Shown here one piece after another: positions 33,568 to 43,401 of a stretch of DNA of 64,000 nt. The number at the start of each line of letters is the position of its first letter. The stretch's first letter is position 1. The stretch is from NCBI GenBank assembly GCA_020853095.1, contig JADYZN010000055.1, positions 150,064 through 214,063 on the forward strand, written 5' to 3'. Source of the DNA: Phycisphaerales bacterium. GTDB lineage: Bacteria > Planctomycetota > Phycisphaerae > Tepidisphaerales > Tepidisphaeraceae. The position numbers were made by a program, and so were the translations under genes. The notes beneath the pieces were generated by a model that was not told the DNA's origin, did not search any database, and worked only from the letters and a program-made list of their open reading frames with translations.

Positions 33568-34866
33568 ATGGGACAGGTGGCGTTGACGACGTTCAAGGTG
33601 GATGTGACTCCGCCGGTGGGGGGATATTTGTGCGGGGGGTTTCATGAGCGTTCGATCGGCGTGGAGACGGCGTTGTTATTGAGAGGGGTGATCATATCGG
33701 CCAATGGGAGCCGGTACATCCTGGCGGGGATTGATTTTTGTTATCTGGTGGGGCGTTCGCAGCGGCGGCTGATCGAGGCGATGGCGGCGGGTGCGGGTGT
33801 GCCGGCCGATCAGGTGTCGTTGCACAGCAACCACGTGCATGATGCGCCGTTGATCGACGAGGAGTCGCACGAGTACATCGAGCGAGAAGCCGGCGAGCGG
33901 GTTCATGATGAGGAGTTTTTCTCGGGGGTGTTGAAACGGGCCCGGGAGGCGATTGAGCTTGCCATGAAAAGCCCACCGCGCGAGGTGGGAGGGATCGCCT
34001 TTGCCAGTCATGCGGTCGGCCGGTTCGCCAGCACCCGGCGCGTGCTGGAGCCGGATGGAAGTTGCAAGGTGCGGTTCAGCATCTGCCGGGATGCGGCGAT
34101 CCGGGATCGGCCCGAGGGGTTGGTCGATCCGATGCTGGATCAGATCGTGTTTTATGACCGCCGGCAGGCCCCGATGGTCTGTTTGAATTTTTATGCTTCC
34201 CATCCGCAGGTGTCCGACGGACGGCGGATGATTTCGGCCGATACGGTGGGTGTTGCGCTGGATTTGTTTGAAAAGTCGCACCCGGAGATTTTCCCGATCT
34301 ATTTTTCCGGATGCGCGGGAGACATCACGGCCGGCAAATACACCACGTTGGACCGCCCTCGCAATCGGCTGGTGTTCGGAGTTCGACTGTACGATGCGAT
34401 GCAAGAGGCGCTGGCCAAGGCACGACCGGGTCCGGTGGGTCGGGTGCGGTGGGATGAGCGGGTGTTTGAGGTGCCACTGAGCCGGATCGCGCAGGACAAG
34501 GAGCATTTTCAGGCCATTGTGCGAGGCGAGGGTCCGGTCGGGCCAAAATACAGCGCGGCCGTCAAATTGCTTCGGCTGGATGAGGCGTTGACAAGCTATC
34601 CCTATCGGATCGGAATGGCGCGATTTGGCGAAATCGGGATTTTATTGCTGCCGGCAGAGATGGTCGTGGAATATCAACTGTACGCCAAGGCTCATTTTCG
34701 CGGCCGGCTGGCGGTGGCGGCGTATGGGGATGGATTTTTGAAATACATCGCCACCGACGAAGCGTTCGAGCAGGGGGGGTACGAGGTCGAGCCGGCGTGG
34801 ACGGAGGTCAGCAGGGGGATCGAATCGCGCATCAAGCCGGAACTGGACCGGGTGTTGGCCGGATAA
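33568..34866 (+). CDS. Neutral/alkaline non-lysosomal ceramidase-like protein
   Basis: 432 residues with the opening KVDVTPPVGGYLCGGF, then VSLHSNHVHDAP (His pair resembling the zinc site), and YFSGCAGDITAGKY. These match the N-terminal domain of the ceramidase-like family that is abundant in planctomycetes. No signal peptide is visible, so the enzyme may be cytoplasmic and act on a substrate other than ceramide. The start has AGGAG ten to fifteen bases upstream. It converges with the TatD-type gene, with 13 bases between stops. Confidence 0.8.
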   Translation: MGQVALTTFKVDVTPPVGGYLCGGFHERSIGVETALLLRGVIISANGSRYILAGIDFCYLVGRSQRRLIEAMAAGAGVPADQVSLHSNHVHDAPLIDEESHEYIEREAGERVHDEEFFSGVLKRAREAIELAMKSPPREVGGIAFASHAVGRFASTRRVLEPDGSCKVRFSICRDAAIRDRPEGLVDPMLDQIVFYDRRQAPMVCLNFYASHPQVSDGRRMISADTVGVALDLFEKSHPEIFPIYFSGCAGDITAGKYTTLDRPRNRLVFGVRLYDAMQEALAKARPGPVGRVRWDERVFEVPLSRIAQDKEHFQAIVRGEGPVGPKYSAAVKLLRLDEALTSYPYRIGMARFGEIGILLLPAEMVVEYQLYAKAHFRGRLAVAAYGDGFLKYIATDEAFEQGGYEVEPAWTEVSRGIESRIKPELDRVLAG

Positions 34867-34879
34867 AGGGGATGGAGTT

Positions 34880-35695
34880 TCAGGTATCAAGCGGTTTCAG
34901 CTTCCACTTGGGAATTTGTCCGAAAAACCGGCAGGGGTTGTTGTGGAAGACCTCGAGGGTTTGGCGTTCATCGTGTCCGCGGCGGCGGTATTCCAGGGCG
35001 GTGTCGATGAGCATTGAGGGGGAGGATTCGCCCCAGTCGCTGGCGGAATTCACGCAGATCTGGTCCGGGCCGAATTGTTCCAGCAGATCGACCGCGCGTT
35101 GCGGGGTGACTTTGGTGATGGGGTAGACCGTCAGGCCGCACCAGAAGCCGGCGTCCTTGGCCATTTTGATCGTGTGTTCCTCGCAATGATCGATCAGCAC
35201 GCGATTGGGGTGGATGCGCGGATCGTTTTTCAGGATGCTGGTGATGATGGCGGTCCCCTTGTGCTTGTCGTGCAGATGAGGGGTGTGGATGAGGATCAGT
35301 TGATCGTGCCGGGCGGCCAGGTCCACCTGTTCTTCAAAGATGGTGATTTCGTTGCGCGTGTTCTTGTTCAGGCCGATCTCGCCGATGCCCAGGACACGCG
35401 GATGGCCCAAAAGCGGCGGGATAAGCTTGATGACCTGCCGGGACAATTCGACGTTTTCGGCCTCCTTGGCGTTGATGCAAAGCCACGAAAAATGTTCGAT
35501 GCCGTAACGGGCCGCGCGCAGCGGCTCGACGTCCAACAGATGGTGAAAATAATCGGCGAAGCTGCCGGCGCTGCCGCGGTCAAAACCGGCCCAGAAAGCC
35601 GGTTCGGAAACCGCCACCACGCCCGCGCGGGCCATGAATTGATAGTCATCGGTGGTTCGGCTGACGCAATGAATGTGGGGGTCGATGTATCTCAT
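34880..35695 (-). CDS. TatD-family metal-dependent hydrolase (EboB-like)
   Basis: 271 residues with DPHIHCVSRTTDDYQFM, GIGEIGLNK, LILIHTPH, RVLIDHCEEH and NSASDWGESSPSM. These are the His, Glu and Asp metal ligands of TatD enzymes. The SRTTDDY and S-x-D-W-G-x-S-x-P signatures are those I associate with EboB, the TatD-like member of the ebo gene set, rather than with DNA-repair TatD. In cyanobacteria ebo genes help export scytonemin precursors. A UbiA/EboC-like gene is 15 kb away. Assignment to EboB is from memory of the family and is not certain. Confidence 0.75.
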   Translation of the reverse strand: MRYIDPHIHCVSRTTDDYQFMARAGVVAVSEPAFWAGFDRGSAGSFADYFHHLLDVEPLRAARYGIEHFSWLCINAKEAENVELSRQVIKLIPPLLGHPRVLGIGEIGLNKNTRNEITIFEEQVDLAARHDQLILIHTPHLHDKHKGTAIITSILKNDPRIHPNRVLIDHCEEHTIKMAKDAGFWCGLTVYPITKVTPQRAVDLLEQFGPDQICVNSASDWGESSPSMLIDTALEYRRRGHDERQTLEVFHNNPCRFFGQIPKWKLKPLDT

Positions 35696-35716
35696 GGTTC
35701 AAATTTGATCCGAAAA

Positions 35717-36922
35717 TTATCGCAATGGTGGGTCGGTCAGTCCCAATGCCTGAAACATCGCGGCCGCCTTGGTGAGGGTTTCCTGGTATTCCTCGGCCGG
35801 GATCGAATCGGCCACGATGCCGCCGCCGACGGGTACGTACGCCTTGTCCGCCTTGATGATCATCGTGCGGATGGCGACGTTGAGCTGGATCGAACCATCC
35901 GGACAGAGGCAGCCGATTGCCCCACAATACGGACCCCGGCGGATGCCTTCCAGTTCCTCGACGATCTGCATGGCGCGAATCTTGGGGGCGCCGGTGATCG
36001 ATCCACCAGGAAACGTGGCCGCCAGCAGGTCCACGAAGGTGACATCCGGCCGCAGGATGCCGCGGATGCCGGCGACGCCATGATGGACGGTGGGGTGGGT
36101 TTCAATCGTGCGCATCTCGCTGACGCGAACCGAACCGATTTCGCAGATTCGCCCCAGGTCGTTGCGTTCCAGATCGACGATCATGTTCAATTCGGCCTGG
36201 TCCTTGATCGAGTTGTACAGGGCCTCTTTCTGGCCGGGTTGTCGGGGACGGGTTCCTTTGATGGGTCGGGTGAGAACGCTCCGCCGGCCGTCGGCGGTCG
36301 GCCGGATTTGCAGGAACAATTCCGGCGAATTGCACAACAAGGCCCAGTTGTCCGCCCGAATGGTCGCCCCAAAACGGGCGGGATAACGTTCTCGCAACAA
36401 GGCGTCGATCGTCTCCACCGGCGCGGGCAGCGGCAATTCAAATCGCTGCGAAAGGTTGACCTGAAACACATCCCCCGCGCGAATGTACTCCAGGCATCGT
36501 TCCACCGCCCGCACATATCGCATCTTGTCGAAAGAGCTTTTTAATTCGCCGGGCGCAAACGTCCGTTCCGCCGGCGGTCGCGATGGGGGGGTGGGTTGGC
36601 CCGGATCAACCAATCCAAACGCGAACAGTGGCAGCCGCAGGTCATCCCGTGCCGACGGGGAAAGGGTTTCAAACAATCGACCGAGGTCATAGCTCAGATA
36701 ACCGATCCACCGCTGGCCGGCGGTTGCCTTGGTCAGCGCGTGTTGTTCCATCCAGGCCAGCGCGGCAAGGGGATCATCCCATTGCCGGACCACGCCCGTG
36801 CGATCACGCAACAGCGCACCGTGTCCATCGGCGTCGCCGATCAACACCAGCGATGGCCGGCCGCCGCCCGCCCAAGGCTCGGCCGCATCGCCGTGCAGTT
36901 GCATGAACCATCCATCAACCAT
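35717..36922 (-). CDS. pabB: Aminodeoxychorismate synthase component I
   Basis: 401 residues with a degenerate N-terminal domain (IGYLSYDLGRLFE) and the chorismate-binding domain: AGDVFQVNLSQRFE, SPELFL, TRPIKGTRPR, VDLERNDLGRI, FPGGSITGAPK. Lys in PIKGT separates PabB from anthranilate synthase TrpE, which has Ala there. With a PabA glutaminase it makes 4-amino-4-deoxychorismate for folate. The ATG at 36922 is close to an upstream divergent promoter; an in-frame ATG six codons later is possible. A TatD-type gene follows after 21 bases. Confidence 0.93.
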   Translation of the reverse strand: MVDGWFMQLHGDAAEPWAGGGRPSLVLIGDADGHGALLRDRTGVVRQWDDPLAALAWMEQHALTKATAGQRWIGYLSYDLGRLFETLSPSARDDLRLPLFAFGLVDPGQPTPPSRPPAERTFAPGELKSSFDKMRYVRAVERCLEYIRAGDVFQVNLSQRFELPLPAPVETIDALLRERYPARFGATIRADNWALLCNSPELFLQIRPTADGRRSVLTRPIKGTRPRQPGQKEALYNSIKDQAELNMIVDLERNDLGRICEIGSVRVSEMRTIETHPTVHHGVAGIRGILRPDVTFVDLLAATFPGGSITGAPKIRAMQIVEELEGIRRGPYCGAIGCLCPDGSIQLNVAIRTMIIKADKAYVPVGGGIVADSIPAEEYQETLTKAAAMFQALGLTDPPLR

Positions 36923-36986
36923 GTGCGAAATTGTAATTCAACGTGTCCAATCGTCGATGGGGGGATGCGACGGGATATTCCAACTT

Positions 36987-37015
36987 CTGACAAAATCATC
37001 GCTTTTGCATACGAT
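36987..37015 (+). promoter_or_regulatory. Sigma-70-type promoter for the glycosyltransferase gene
   Basis: CTGACA (36987) and TACGAT (37010-37015) are 17 bases apart in the region between the divergent pabB and glycosyltransferase genes. Confidence 0.5.
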
Positions 37016-37087
37016 GGCATCGAATTTCAGCCGGCGGCGTTATGATCCACCCATGGGGTGGCGGTTGATTTGTCGGGAATCGCAGCT

Positions 37088-38344
37088 TTGAGAGTATTGC
37101 TGATCACGCTGGGAAGTGCCGGGGATGTTCATCCGTTCGTGGGATTGGGGATGGTGTTGCGCCGGCGCGGCCATGAGGTGATGTTGGCGACCAACGCTCA
37201 CTTTCGATCCCTGGTCGAAGGGGCCGGCATGGCGTTCGCCGAACTGGGGACCGAACAGCAGTTTGATCAACTGACGGCCGATGCGGACCTGTGGCATCCC
37301 ATCAAGGGGCTTCGCACCGTTTTTGAAGGGGCGTTGCTGCCGATGATCCGGCCGGTCTATGACCTGATCGCCCGACAACGCGATTTGGGGCCGTTGCTGG
37401 TTGTTTCCCACGGCATTGCGTTTGGCGCCCGGCTGGCCGAGGAAAAACTTCAAATCCCCAACGTCACGGTGCATCTGGCCCCCCTTGTCTTTCGCAGCCT
37501 TCATTGCCATCCGGTCTATCAGGGGATGCCCATGGCTTCATGGATGCCGCACTGGCTGAAACGGGCCATGTTCCGGCTGTCCGACATGCTGGTGATCGAA
37601 CGGGTGATGCGCCCGCCGGTCAACGCCATCCGCCGGGAAATGAATCTTCAACCCCTCAAGTCGGTGCAGGAGTGGTGGAATTCTCCGGGTCGGATCATCG
37701 GGATGTTTCCCGACTGGTTCGCCCCCATCCAGCCGGATTGGCCGGCCCAGTTGCGATTGTCCGGCTTTCCATTGTTCGACCAGGCGGACAAGGTTCAACT
37801 TCCCGCGGACATCGAACAATTTCTCGGTCAGGGGGAACCGCCGGTTGTCTTCACCGCCGGTTCGGCCATGCGTCACGCGGCCGATTTTTTCCGCCAATCA
37901 ACGCTCGCCTGCCGGCGACTCGGTTGCCGGGGATTGCTGGTCAGCCGGTATCCGGAACAAATTCCCGCCGATCTGCCGCCGGATGTCCGGCATGTCAGTT
38001 ATGTCCCCTTTAGCGTGTTGATTCGCCGTTGCAGCGCCTTTGTCCACCATGGTGGGATCGGCACCAGCGCCCAGGGGCTGTCGGCCGGCGTTCCCGCGAT
38101 GGTTGTCCCGCTCAGTCACGACCAGTTTGACAATGCCGCCCGGCTGGTCCGGCTGGGGACCGCGCTGGTTCTGCCCCGCGGGCGATATCGTGCCCCCAAG
38201 GTGGCCGCGATGCTGCATCAATTGCTAACCGATCCCCGTTACACCCAGGCCGCCCGTGATGCGGCCGGGCGGATGAAAGGGGCCGATGGGCTTCAGACCG
38301 CCGCGACACTGGTTGAACAAATCATCCCGGTGGCAGGGGGTTGA
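37088..38344 (+). CDS. UGT/MGT-type glycosyltransferase (GT1-like)
   Basis: About 418 residues: LRVLLITLGSAGDVHPFVGLGMVLRRRGHEV at the N-terminus and CSAFVHHGGIGTSAQGLSAGVPAMVVPLSHDQFDNAARL near the C-terminus. The latter is the nucleotide-sugar-binding motif of GT1 enzymes acting on lipids, sterols and secondary metabolites. The start is taken as TTG at 37088, because family members begin with this strand; a GTG at 37058 would add ten residues. The acceptor is unknown. The YedK-like gene follows after 56 bases. Confidence 0.82.
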   Translation: MRVLLITLGSAGDVHPFVGLGMVLRRRGHEVMLATNAHFRSLVEGAGMAFAELGTEQQFDQLTADADLWHPIKGLRTVFEGALLPMIRPVYDLIARQRDLGPLLVVSHGIAFGARLAEEKLQIPNVTVHLAPLVFRSLHCHPVYQGMPMASWMPHWLKRAMFRLSDMLVIERVMRPPVNAIRREMNLQPLKSVQEWWNSPGRIIGMFPDWFAPIQPDWPAQLRLSGFPLFDQADKVQLPADIEQFLGQGEPPVVFTAGSAMRHAADFFRQSTLACRRLGCRGLLVSRYPEQIPADLPPDVRHVSYVPFSVLIRRCSAFVHHGGIGTSAQGLSAGVPAMVVPLSHDQFDNAARLVRLGTALVLPRGRYRAPKVAAMLHQLLTDPRYTQAARDAAGRMKGADGLQTAATLVEQIIPVAGG

Positions 38345-38400
38345 TCAATGCGCGCGGTCGAATTGGTAAACCGAGGAATTGAAGGATAGAACAGTCCATC

Positions 38401-39078
38401 ATGTGCGGCCGGGTGGTTCAATTTTCGCCATTGCAGATCATCATCGAACTGTTCGGCGTGATACCGACGCCGCTGGGTTTGGCGGTGGGACCCCGGTACA
38501 ACCTCGCCCCCACGCAGGATTTGTTGGCGATCCGCGCGGCCGACGATGGGAGCCGGCAACTGTTGTTGCTGCGATGGGGATTGATTCCCTTCTGGGCCAA
38601 GGACACATCCGGCGGCGGCAGGATGATCAACGCCCGTGCCGAGACGGTGGCGGACAAACCCGCTTTTCGCGATCCCTTTCGGCGCCGGCGATGCATCATT
38701 CCGATTGATGGTTTTTATGAATGGCAACGTCAGGGGACGCAAAAACAGCCGCATTACATCCATCGCCGTGACGATCGGCCGTTTGGGCTGGCCGGATTGT
38801 GGGAACGATGGACCGGCGGAGGGCAAACGATTGAATCCTGCACCATTTTGACGACCTCGCCCAATGATCTGATGCGGCCGATCCATGATCGGATGCCGGT
38901 GGTGCTGTCTCCGGTGGATTATCCGATGTGGCTGGATGGCAGATCGTCTTCCCATGATCTACTGGAATTGCTCAAACCGTATGGAGGGGATGATTTGTCG
39001 GAATATCCCGTCAGCCCGCGCGTCAACAGCCCGAAACACGAGGGTCCGGACTGTCTGGCTCCGCAGTTGCCATCGTGA
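38401..39078 (+). CDS. SOS-associated abasic-site protein (YedK/HMCES family)
   Basis: 225 residues beginning MCGRVVQF. Cys2, exposed after Met removal, forms the covalent bond to abasic sites in single-stranded DNA. Further family signatures are [47 protein letters not shown] (catalytic Glu) and HDRMPVVL. Length is normal. No LexA box is obvious upstream. Confidence 0.93.
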   Translation: MCGRVVQFSPLQIIIELFGVIPTPLGLAVGPRYNLAPTQDLLAIRAADDGSRQLLLLRWGLIPFWAKDTSGGGRMINARAETVADKPAFRDPFRRRRCIIPIDGFYEWQRQGTQKQPHYIHRRDDRPFGLAGLWERWTGGGQTIESCTILTTSPNDLMRPIHDRMPVVLSPVDYPMWLDGRSSSHDLLELLKPYGGDDLSEYPVSPRVNSPKHEGPDCLAPQLPS

Positions 39079-39128
39079 ATCCGGGCCACTTTCATTCATC
39101 CATCCGGCCTCCTACAATCTCCCCTGAC

Positions 39129-40103
39129 ATGGCAGAGAAAATCATCATTATCGGATCGGGACCGGCCGGGTGGACCAGCGCGATTTATGCCGCGAGGGCC
39201 AACCTGCGGCCGGTGGTGTACGAGGGGGCGATATCGGAGGAAAACCGCCTCAAAGGGACGTTGCCGCTCGGCCAGCTCAACAGCACCACCGAGGTGGAGA
39301 ATTTCCCCGGCTTCCCTGAAGGGGTGCTGGGGCCGGAGCTGATGGTCCGCATGCGCGAGCAGGCGGTGCGGTTTGAGACGCGAATCCTCACCGAGGACAT
39401 CACCTCCATCGACTTGTCGCGCCGGCCGTTCGTGCTTGAGGATTCGGCCGGCAATCGCACCGAGGCCCATTCGGTGGTGATCGCCACGGGCGCCAGCGCC
39501 AACTATCTGGGGCTGGAATCGGAGGAACGATTCAAAAACCGCGGCGTGTCCGCCTGCGCGGTGTGCGATGGGGCGCTGCCCCGGTTTCGCAATCAGCCGC
39601 TGGTGGTGGTGGGGGGGGGCGATTCGGCCGCCGAGGAAGGGTCGTACCTGACCAAGTTCGCCAGTGCGGTGCATCTGGTCCATCGCCGCGATGCGCTGCG
39701 GGCCAGCCCGATCATGGCAAAGCGGATCCTGGACAACCCCAAGGTCAAACCGGCCTGGAATTCGGTGGTGGAGGAAGTCCTGGGCGATGATGAACGAGGT
39801 TTGACGGGGGTTCGACTGAAGAACATCCAAAGCGGCCAGACGCAGACGATCGACGCCGCGGGCATGTTCGTCGCCATCGGCCACACGCCCAACACGGCTT
39901 TTTTGAACAACCAGCTCAAGCTCGATTCCAAGGGTTTTATCGTGCTGATTGACCCCGCCCGCACCGCCACCAGTGTCGAGGGGGTTTTCGCGGCCGGAGA
40001 CGTGGCCGATCCGCATTACAAACAGGCGATCACGGCGGCGGGCATGGGGTGCAAGTCGGCGCTGGATGCCGAGCGCTGGCTGACGGCGATGGGGATTCAT
40101 TAA
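39129..40103 (+). CDS. trxB: Thioredoxin reductase
   Basis: 324 residues with the FAD motif [19 protein letters not shown], the redox pair SACAVCDGA, the NADPH motif [12 protein letters not shown], and the final [11 protein letters not shown]. TrxB passes electrons from NADPH to thioredoxin. The ATG at 39129 begins the conserved domain; an earlier in-frame ATG at 39075 overlaps the YedK stop region and lacks conservation. rnpA starts 16 bases downstream on the same strand. Confidence 0.94.
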   Translation: MAEKIIIIGSGPAGWTSAIYAARANLRPVVYEGAISEENRLKGTLPLGQLNSTTEVENFPGFPEGVLGPELMVRMREQAVRFETRILTEDITSIDLSRRPFVLEDSAGNRTEAHSVVIATGASANYLGLESEERFKNRGVSACAVCDGALPRFRNQPLVVVGGGDSAAEEGSYLTKFASAVHLVHRRDALRASPIMAKRILDNPKVKPAWNSVVEEVLGDDERGLTGVRLKNIQSGQTQTIDAAGMFVAIGHTPNTAFLNNQLKLDSKGFIVLIDPARTATSVEGVFAAGDVADPHYKQAITAAGMGCKSALDAERWLTAMGIH

Positions 40104-40119
40104 CCATCGGGGGATTCGA

Positions 40120-40479
40120 TTGCATCCCTTGAGACTGGATCGATCGCGACGGCTGGGCGGCCGGGCCAATTTCGCGGCGGTCTATCAGGCCGGCATCAAA
40201 CAGATGCGCGGGCCCTTGCGCATCTTCGCCCGATCCAACGGCCTGACCCACAGCCGCCTGGGCATCAGCATCTCGCGGCGGGTGGGCATCGCGGCCAGAC
40301 GAAATCGAATCAAACGGCTGCTGCGCGAGGCGTTTCGATTGTCACAGGAAACATTACCGGCCGGCTATGATTGGGTGGTGGTGGTGCATCCCCACGAACC
40401 GGCGAAGCTGGATGAATATCTGAAATGGTTCCACGCCACGATGCCATACCTGGCGGGTAAGATCCAAGGAAAACCGTAA
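40120..40479 (+). CDS. rnpA: Ribonuclease P protein component
   Basis: 119 residues: LRLDRSRRLGGRANFAAVY at the start, then GISISRRVGIAARRNRIKRLLREAFR, the RNP-binding basic motif of RnpA. It works with the RNase P RNA to mature tRNA 5' ends. It starts with TTG at 40120 after GGGGGA at a good distance. The usual neighbours rpmH, yidD and yidC are absent; it follows trxB instead. Confidence 0.92.
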   Translation: MHPLRLDRSRRLGGRANFAAVYQAGIKQMRGPLRIFARSNGLTHSRLGISISRRVGIAARRNRIKRLLREAFRLSQETLPAGYDWVVVVHPHEPAKLDEYLKWFHATMPYLAGKIQGKP

Positions 40480-40823
40480 TCTCCCGACTCGCATTGTACC
40501 CTTTTCACAAGACACGAGACTTTTCAATCCGAAAATCGGCGGGGCGGGAGAAGAAGGGTGAGCCACGGAGGTCACAAATTCGCGGACCAGCGATTGTGAT
40601 CATTGAATGCGGCTGGACGATCATCGCTGAACATCTGCTCCGCCGCCATCAGTTCGGTCGCCGACGGTCACGTCAAAATCCCGCAACTCGATTCCTCGCT
40701 CGATCAGCGGCGCGAAAATATCCGTTGTTGAACTCTTCACGGGCGTCCGTACCTCGGTTGAGTGTGTCATGAACAACAGGATGATGACTTGGATGATCCT
40801 CGAATTGTTCATCAACGGACACC
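40480..40823. other. Intergenic region with one repeat arm
   Basis: After rnpA, the stretch 40557-40580 (GGTGAGCCACGGAGGTCACA...) is a third, degenerate copy of the repeat seen at 20572 and 22189. A 64-codon minus frame at 40621-40815 looks partly coding but matches nothing I know. No gene is called. Confidence 0.5.
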
Positions 40824-41906
40824 TTATGGGCCGCGTCTCCAGTCAAAACAGAGCGTGATCAATTCCTGCGGCCGTTCGCGAAGGCGCTGATAGCATGCGG
40901 GGGCATCGGCGATGGCGTGCGTTTCGGAAATCAACCCATCGAGGCTGAAATCCGGATCCGTCAGCAGATCCAGAGCGCGAAACAGGTCCTTGAGTTCATG
41001 CACGCGCGGCACGATGAACTTCACTTCGCCGTTGAACAGGTCGTAATAGTTGATCTCGATCAAATCGGCATAGCTTCCCTGGGCGATCAGGCGCGGGCCG
41101 TGCCAACCGTTCTGAAGATGCGCCTGTTTTGCCAGTTGCGCCATCACGCTCGTGTCCATCCGCGCGGCCGGTGAATTCGCACCGCACGGATCCTGCCGCG
41201 GATTCACGCGCAACAATCCCAGTGATGCCTTCATGGCGCGCGATGAGCCGGTGGCGTCCAGCACCGCTTCCGCCCCATGGGGAAAATACGGTGCGAACGC
41301 CTGGCGAAGATCGGCATTGAACGTCACCTTCACGCCGGCCCTGGCGGCGATCTCGCGCCGCAGGGAGACCAGGTCGGTGGCGACGACATTCGCGCCGCCA
41401 TGGCAAAGCAGGCGAGCGCAGAGCTGGCCGACCAATCCAAGACCGACGACGGCGACCTGTTCACCGATGCGCGCGTTGGTCAGATCGACGCCATGCAGCG
41501 CGGTGGCCAGCAGGACCGTGAGCGTGGCGGCACGCGGATCGGCGCCATCGGGCAGGGGGAAAACCTCCTCCGGCGGCGCGATCAGATGTCGTGCATGCCC
41601 GCCCCACGAACAGCCAAGCCCCGACCCCAGCGCGCGGCAACCGCGCACGCTTGCCATCGTGCCGATCTTCAACCCCTCGACCTTGGCGCCCACCTGGACG
41701 ACCTGTCCGACCGTCGAATATCCCGGCACGAGAGGAAACGGATCCGCGGACTGTTCCCGGCCGGCCAGCGTGCGCAGTTCCGTGCCGGGGCTGACGGTCG
41801 AGAAATGCGTTTCAATCAACACTTCCGTATCGCCGATCGCCGGCAGCTCCAGCGAACGGATCGCGACCTGGTTGGGACCTTCAAATACAATCGCTTCGGA
41901 TTTCAT
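40824..41906 (-). CDS. Zinc-type (MDR) alcohol dehydrogenase-like oxidoreductase
   Basis: 360 residues with the MDR N-terminal fold (VLIETHFSTVSPGTELR, VPGYSTVGQVVQVG) and the Rossmann motif VAVVGLGLVGQLCARLL. The structural-zinc Cys cluster is missing, as in the bacteriochlorophyllide-reductase/ChlC-like and sugar-dehydrogenase MDR branches. The ATG at 41906 has GGAG five bases upstream. It lies 20 bases after the (alpha/alpha)-barrel gene, so a role in oxidising a sugar released in this locus is likely. The substrate is unknown. Confidence 0.8.
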   Translation of the reverse strand: MKSEAIVFEGPNQVAIRSLELPAIGDTEVLIETHFSTVSPGTELRTLAGREQSADPFPLVPGYSTVGQVVQVGAKVEGLKIGTMASVRGCRALGSGLGCSWGGHARHLIAPPEEVFPLPDGADPRAATLTVLLATALHGVDLTNARIGEQVAVVGLGLVGQLCARLLCHGGANVVATDLVSLRREIAARAGVKVTFNADLRQAFAPYFPHGAEAVLDATGSSRAMKASLGLLRVNPRQDPCGANSPAARMDTSVMAQLAKQAHLQNGWHGPRLIAQGSYADLIEINYYDLFNGEVKFIVPRVHELKDLFRALDLLTDPDFSLDGLISETHAIADAPACYQRLRERPQELITLCFDWRRGP

Positions 41907-41926
41907 AATGGCTCCATGAAATTGGA

Positions 41927-43216
41927 TCATTCATCGGCGGCGATGACCCCCTCTTTTCGTCCCTGCCAATAGGCCCAGAGCCAGTTGGCGGTTCCATCGC
42001 CGGAATAAAATTCGGTGCGATGCTTCAGTTCCGGCGGATATCGATCGGGATCGTAATAGGTGCGCAGGCCATCGCGGTCGATCGAATGAAGCACGAGCCT
42101 GGCGATGTCGCGCATTTCGGGATCGCGCAGGTGCGGTTCGGCCTGCACCGCCGAGCGGGCCAGGAACGTGCTGTCGCAGGATCGCGCGCCGGCGATGTAT
42201 CGGAAACCGATCCAGTCATGCGGGCCTTCCGATTCACGGAAATACTCCGGTTCCGGCCGGCGAGGCTTTCGCGTCTTGAAATCCACCAGGACGTGGACGT
42301 ACATCGTTCCATCCGGCGCCATCGCCAGCTTTCCTTCATCCCAAATCTGCTTGATCGACTTCTTCCAATACCCCGCCCATTCGTTGGCCGGATCGTTGCG
42401 CAGCAGATAATCCAGCTCCATGGTGTCCATGGATACAGCGCCTTCCATCTCACCGATCAGCCATGCCTGGTGCTTGATCTCGTAAGGCGTAGCGGGAACT
42501 TCACCGCGGAGTTTGGGGGCCAGGCGCAGCTCGACAGGCTCCTTGTTCACTCCCATCGCCAGCAGGCGGTCGTACTCCTTCTTGAACGTCTCGCCGCCGC
42601 CGTGCTTGTAGCCCATGAGCAACAGGCTGGGAAACCGCCCCAGCGGCCAGAGCATGTCCTGATGCCAGAAATACTTGTACCGATACCCGCGCCTGACCCA
42701 GAAGCCGATCAGGTTCGCGATCATCCGATCGATCAGCTTTTTCTCGGCGTCGCTGGCGTGCAGGTGAAAGTGATCCAGCGCCAACATCACGTATAGAACC
42801 TGATCGCTGCTGGTCTGCTCGGAAAATCGGTTGCCGTACAATTTGGGCAGAAACCCTTCCTCCAGTTGCCTGCCCAAATCGTAATTGTACTTCAACGCTT
42901 CAAAGCACCGGCGGGCTTGTCTCATCGCGGTCGCATCGCGTTCCATTTCGTACCGATAGAGCAGCGCTTGCAGATACGCCCCGGTCGTCATGCCGGTGTT
43001 TTCGTAATTGTGCCACTCGGCGGCGGTGAATCCTTCGGTCCCCGGCAGATGAATCGGCACCTGTCCCGGCGCGAAGGATGCATCGGTCAACGGGCCTCCG
43101 GTCTTGGTGTCGAGATAGGTATAGAAGATTCCGTTGGAATCGATGAAGGCCTCCTCGACCCAATCTTCGATCTCCCTGGCCCGCTGATGCAAATTCCCGT
43201 TTGTCTTGGATGGCAA
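41927..43216 (-). CDS. Putative (alpha/alpha)-barrel carbohydrate-active protein
   Basis: 429 residues, mostly helical and rich in aromatic and acidic residues (ENTGMTTGAYLQALLYRYEME, FHLHASDAEKKLIDRMI, GDGTANWLWAYWQGR near the end). The helical pattern suggests an (alpha/alpha)6 barrel like those of GH105/GH88 or related glycosidases. The catalytic residues cannot be named, and no signal peptide is seen. It starts with TTG at 43216, preceded by GGAG five bases upstream. It sits between the large secreted glycosidase-like gene and the MDR dehydrogenase. Confidence 0.6.
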   Translation of the reverse strand: MPSKTNGNLHQRAREIEDWVEEAFIDSNGIFYTYLDTKTGGPLTDASFAPGQVPIHLPGTEGFTAAEWHNYENTGMTTGAYLQALLYRYEMERDATAMRQARRCFEALKYNYDLGRQLEEGFLPKLYGNRFSEQTSSDQVLYVMLALDHFHLHASDAEKKLIDRMIANLIGFWVRRGYRYKYFWHQDMLWPLGRFPSLLLMGYKHGGGETFKKEYDRLLAMGVNKEPVELRLAPKLRGEVPATPYEIKHQAWLIGEMEGAVSMDTMELDYLLRNDPANEWAGYWKKSIKQIWDEGKLAMAPDGTMYVHVLVDFKTRKPRRPEPEYFRESEGPHDWIGFRYIAGARSCDSTFLARSAVQAEPHLRDPEMRDIARLVLHSIDRDGLRTYYDPDRYPPELKHRTEFYSGDGTANWLWAYWQGRKEGVIAADE

Positions 43217-43401
43217 GATTACTCCAAAGTGAAGACTCCCATGTACCCGGCGGGCGCACCATCAATCAAATGTCCCGTCGAACGCGATGGCCTTGCTCCC
43301 GCAACTGTTGCATGGAGCGCGGCGGCAACCCGAAGCACCGCGTGCAGATGGCGTTCGATTTCCTCATTGGTGACCTCTTATCCTTGTACCGAGAACGCGC
43401 A

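Noticed and set aside
40621..40815. 64-codon minus frame after rnpA
   Set aside because: Partly protein-like, but with no ribosome binding site and no recognisable family; left as intergenic.
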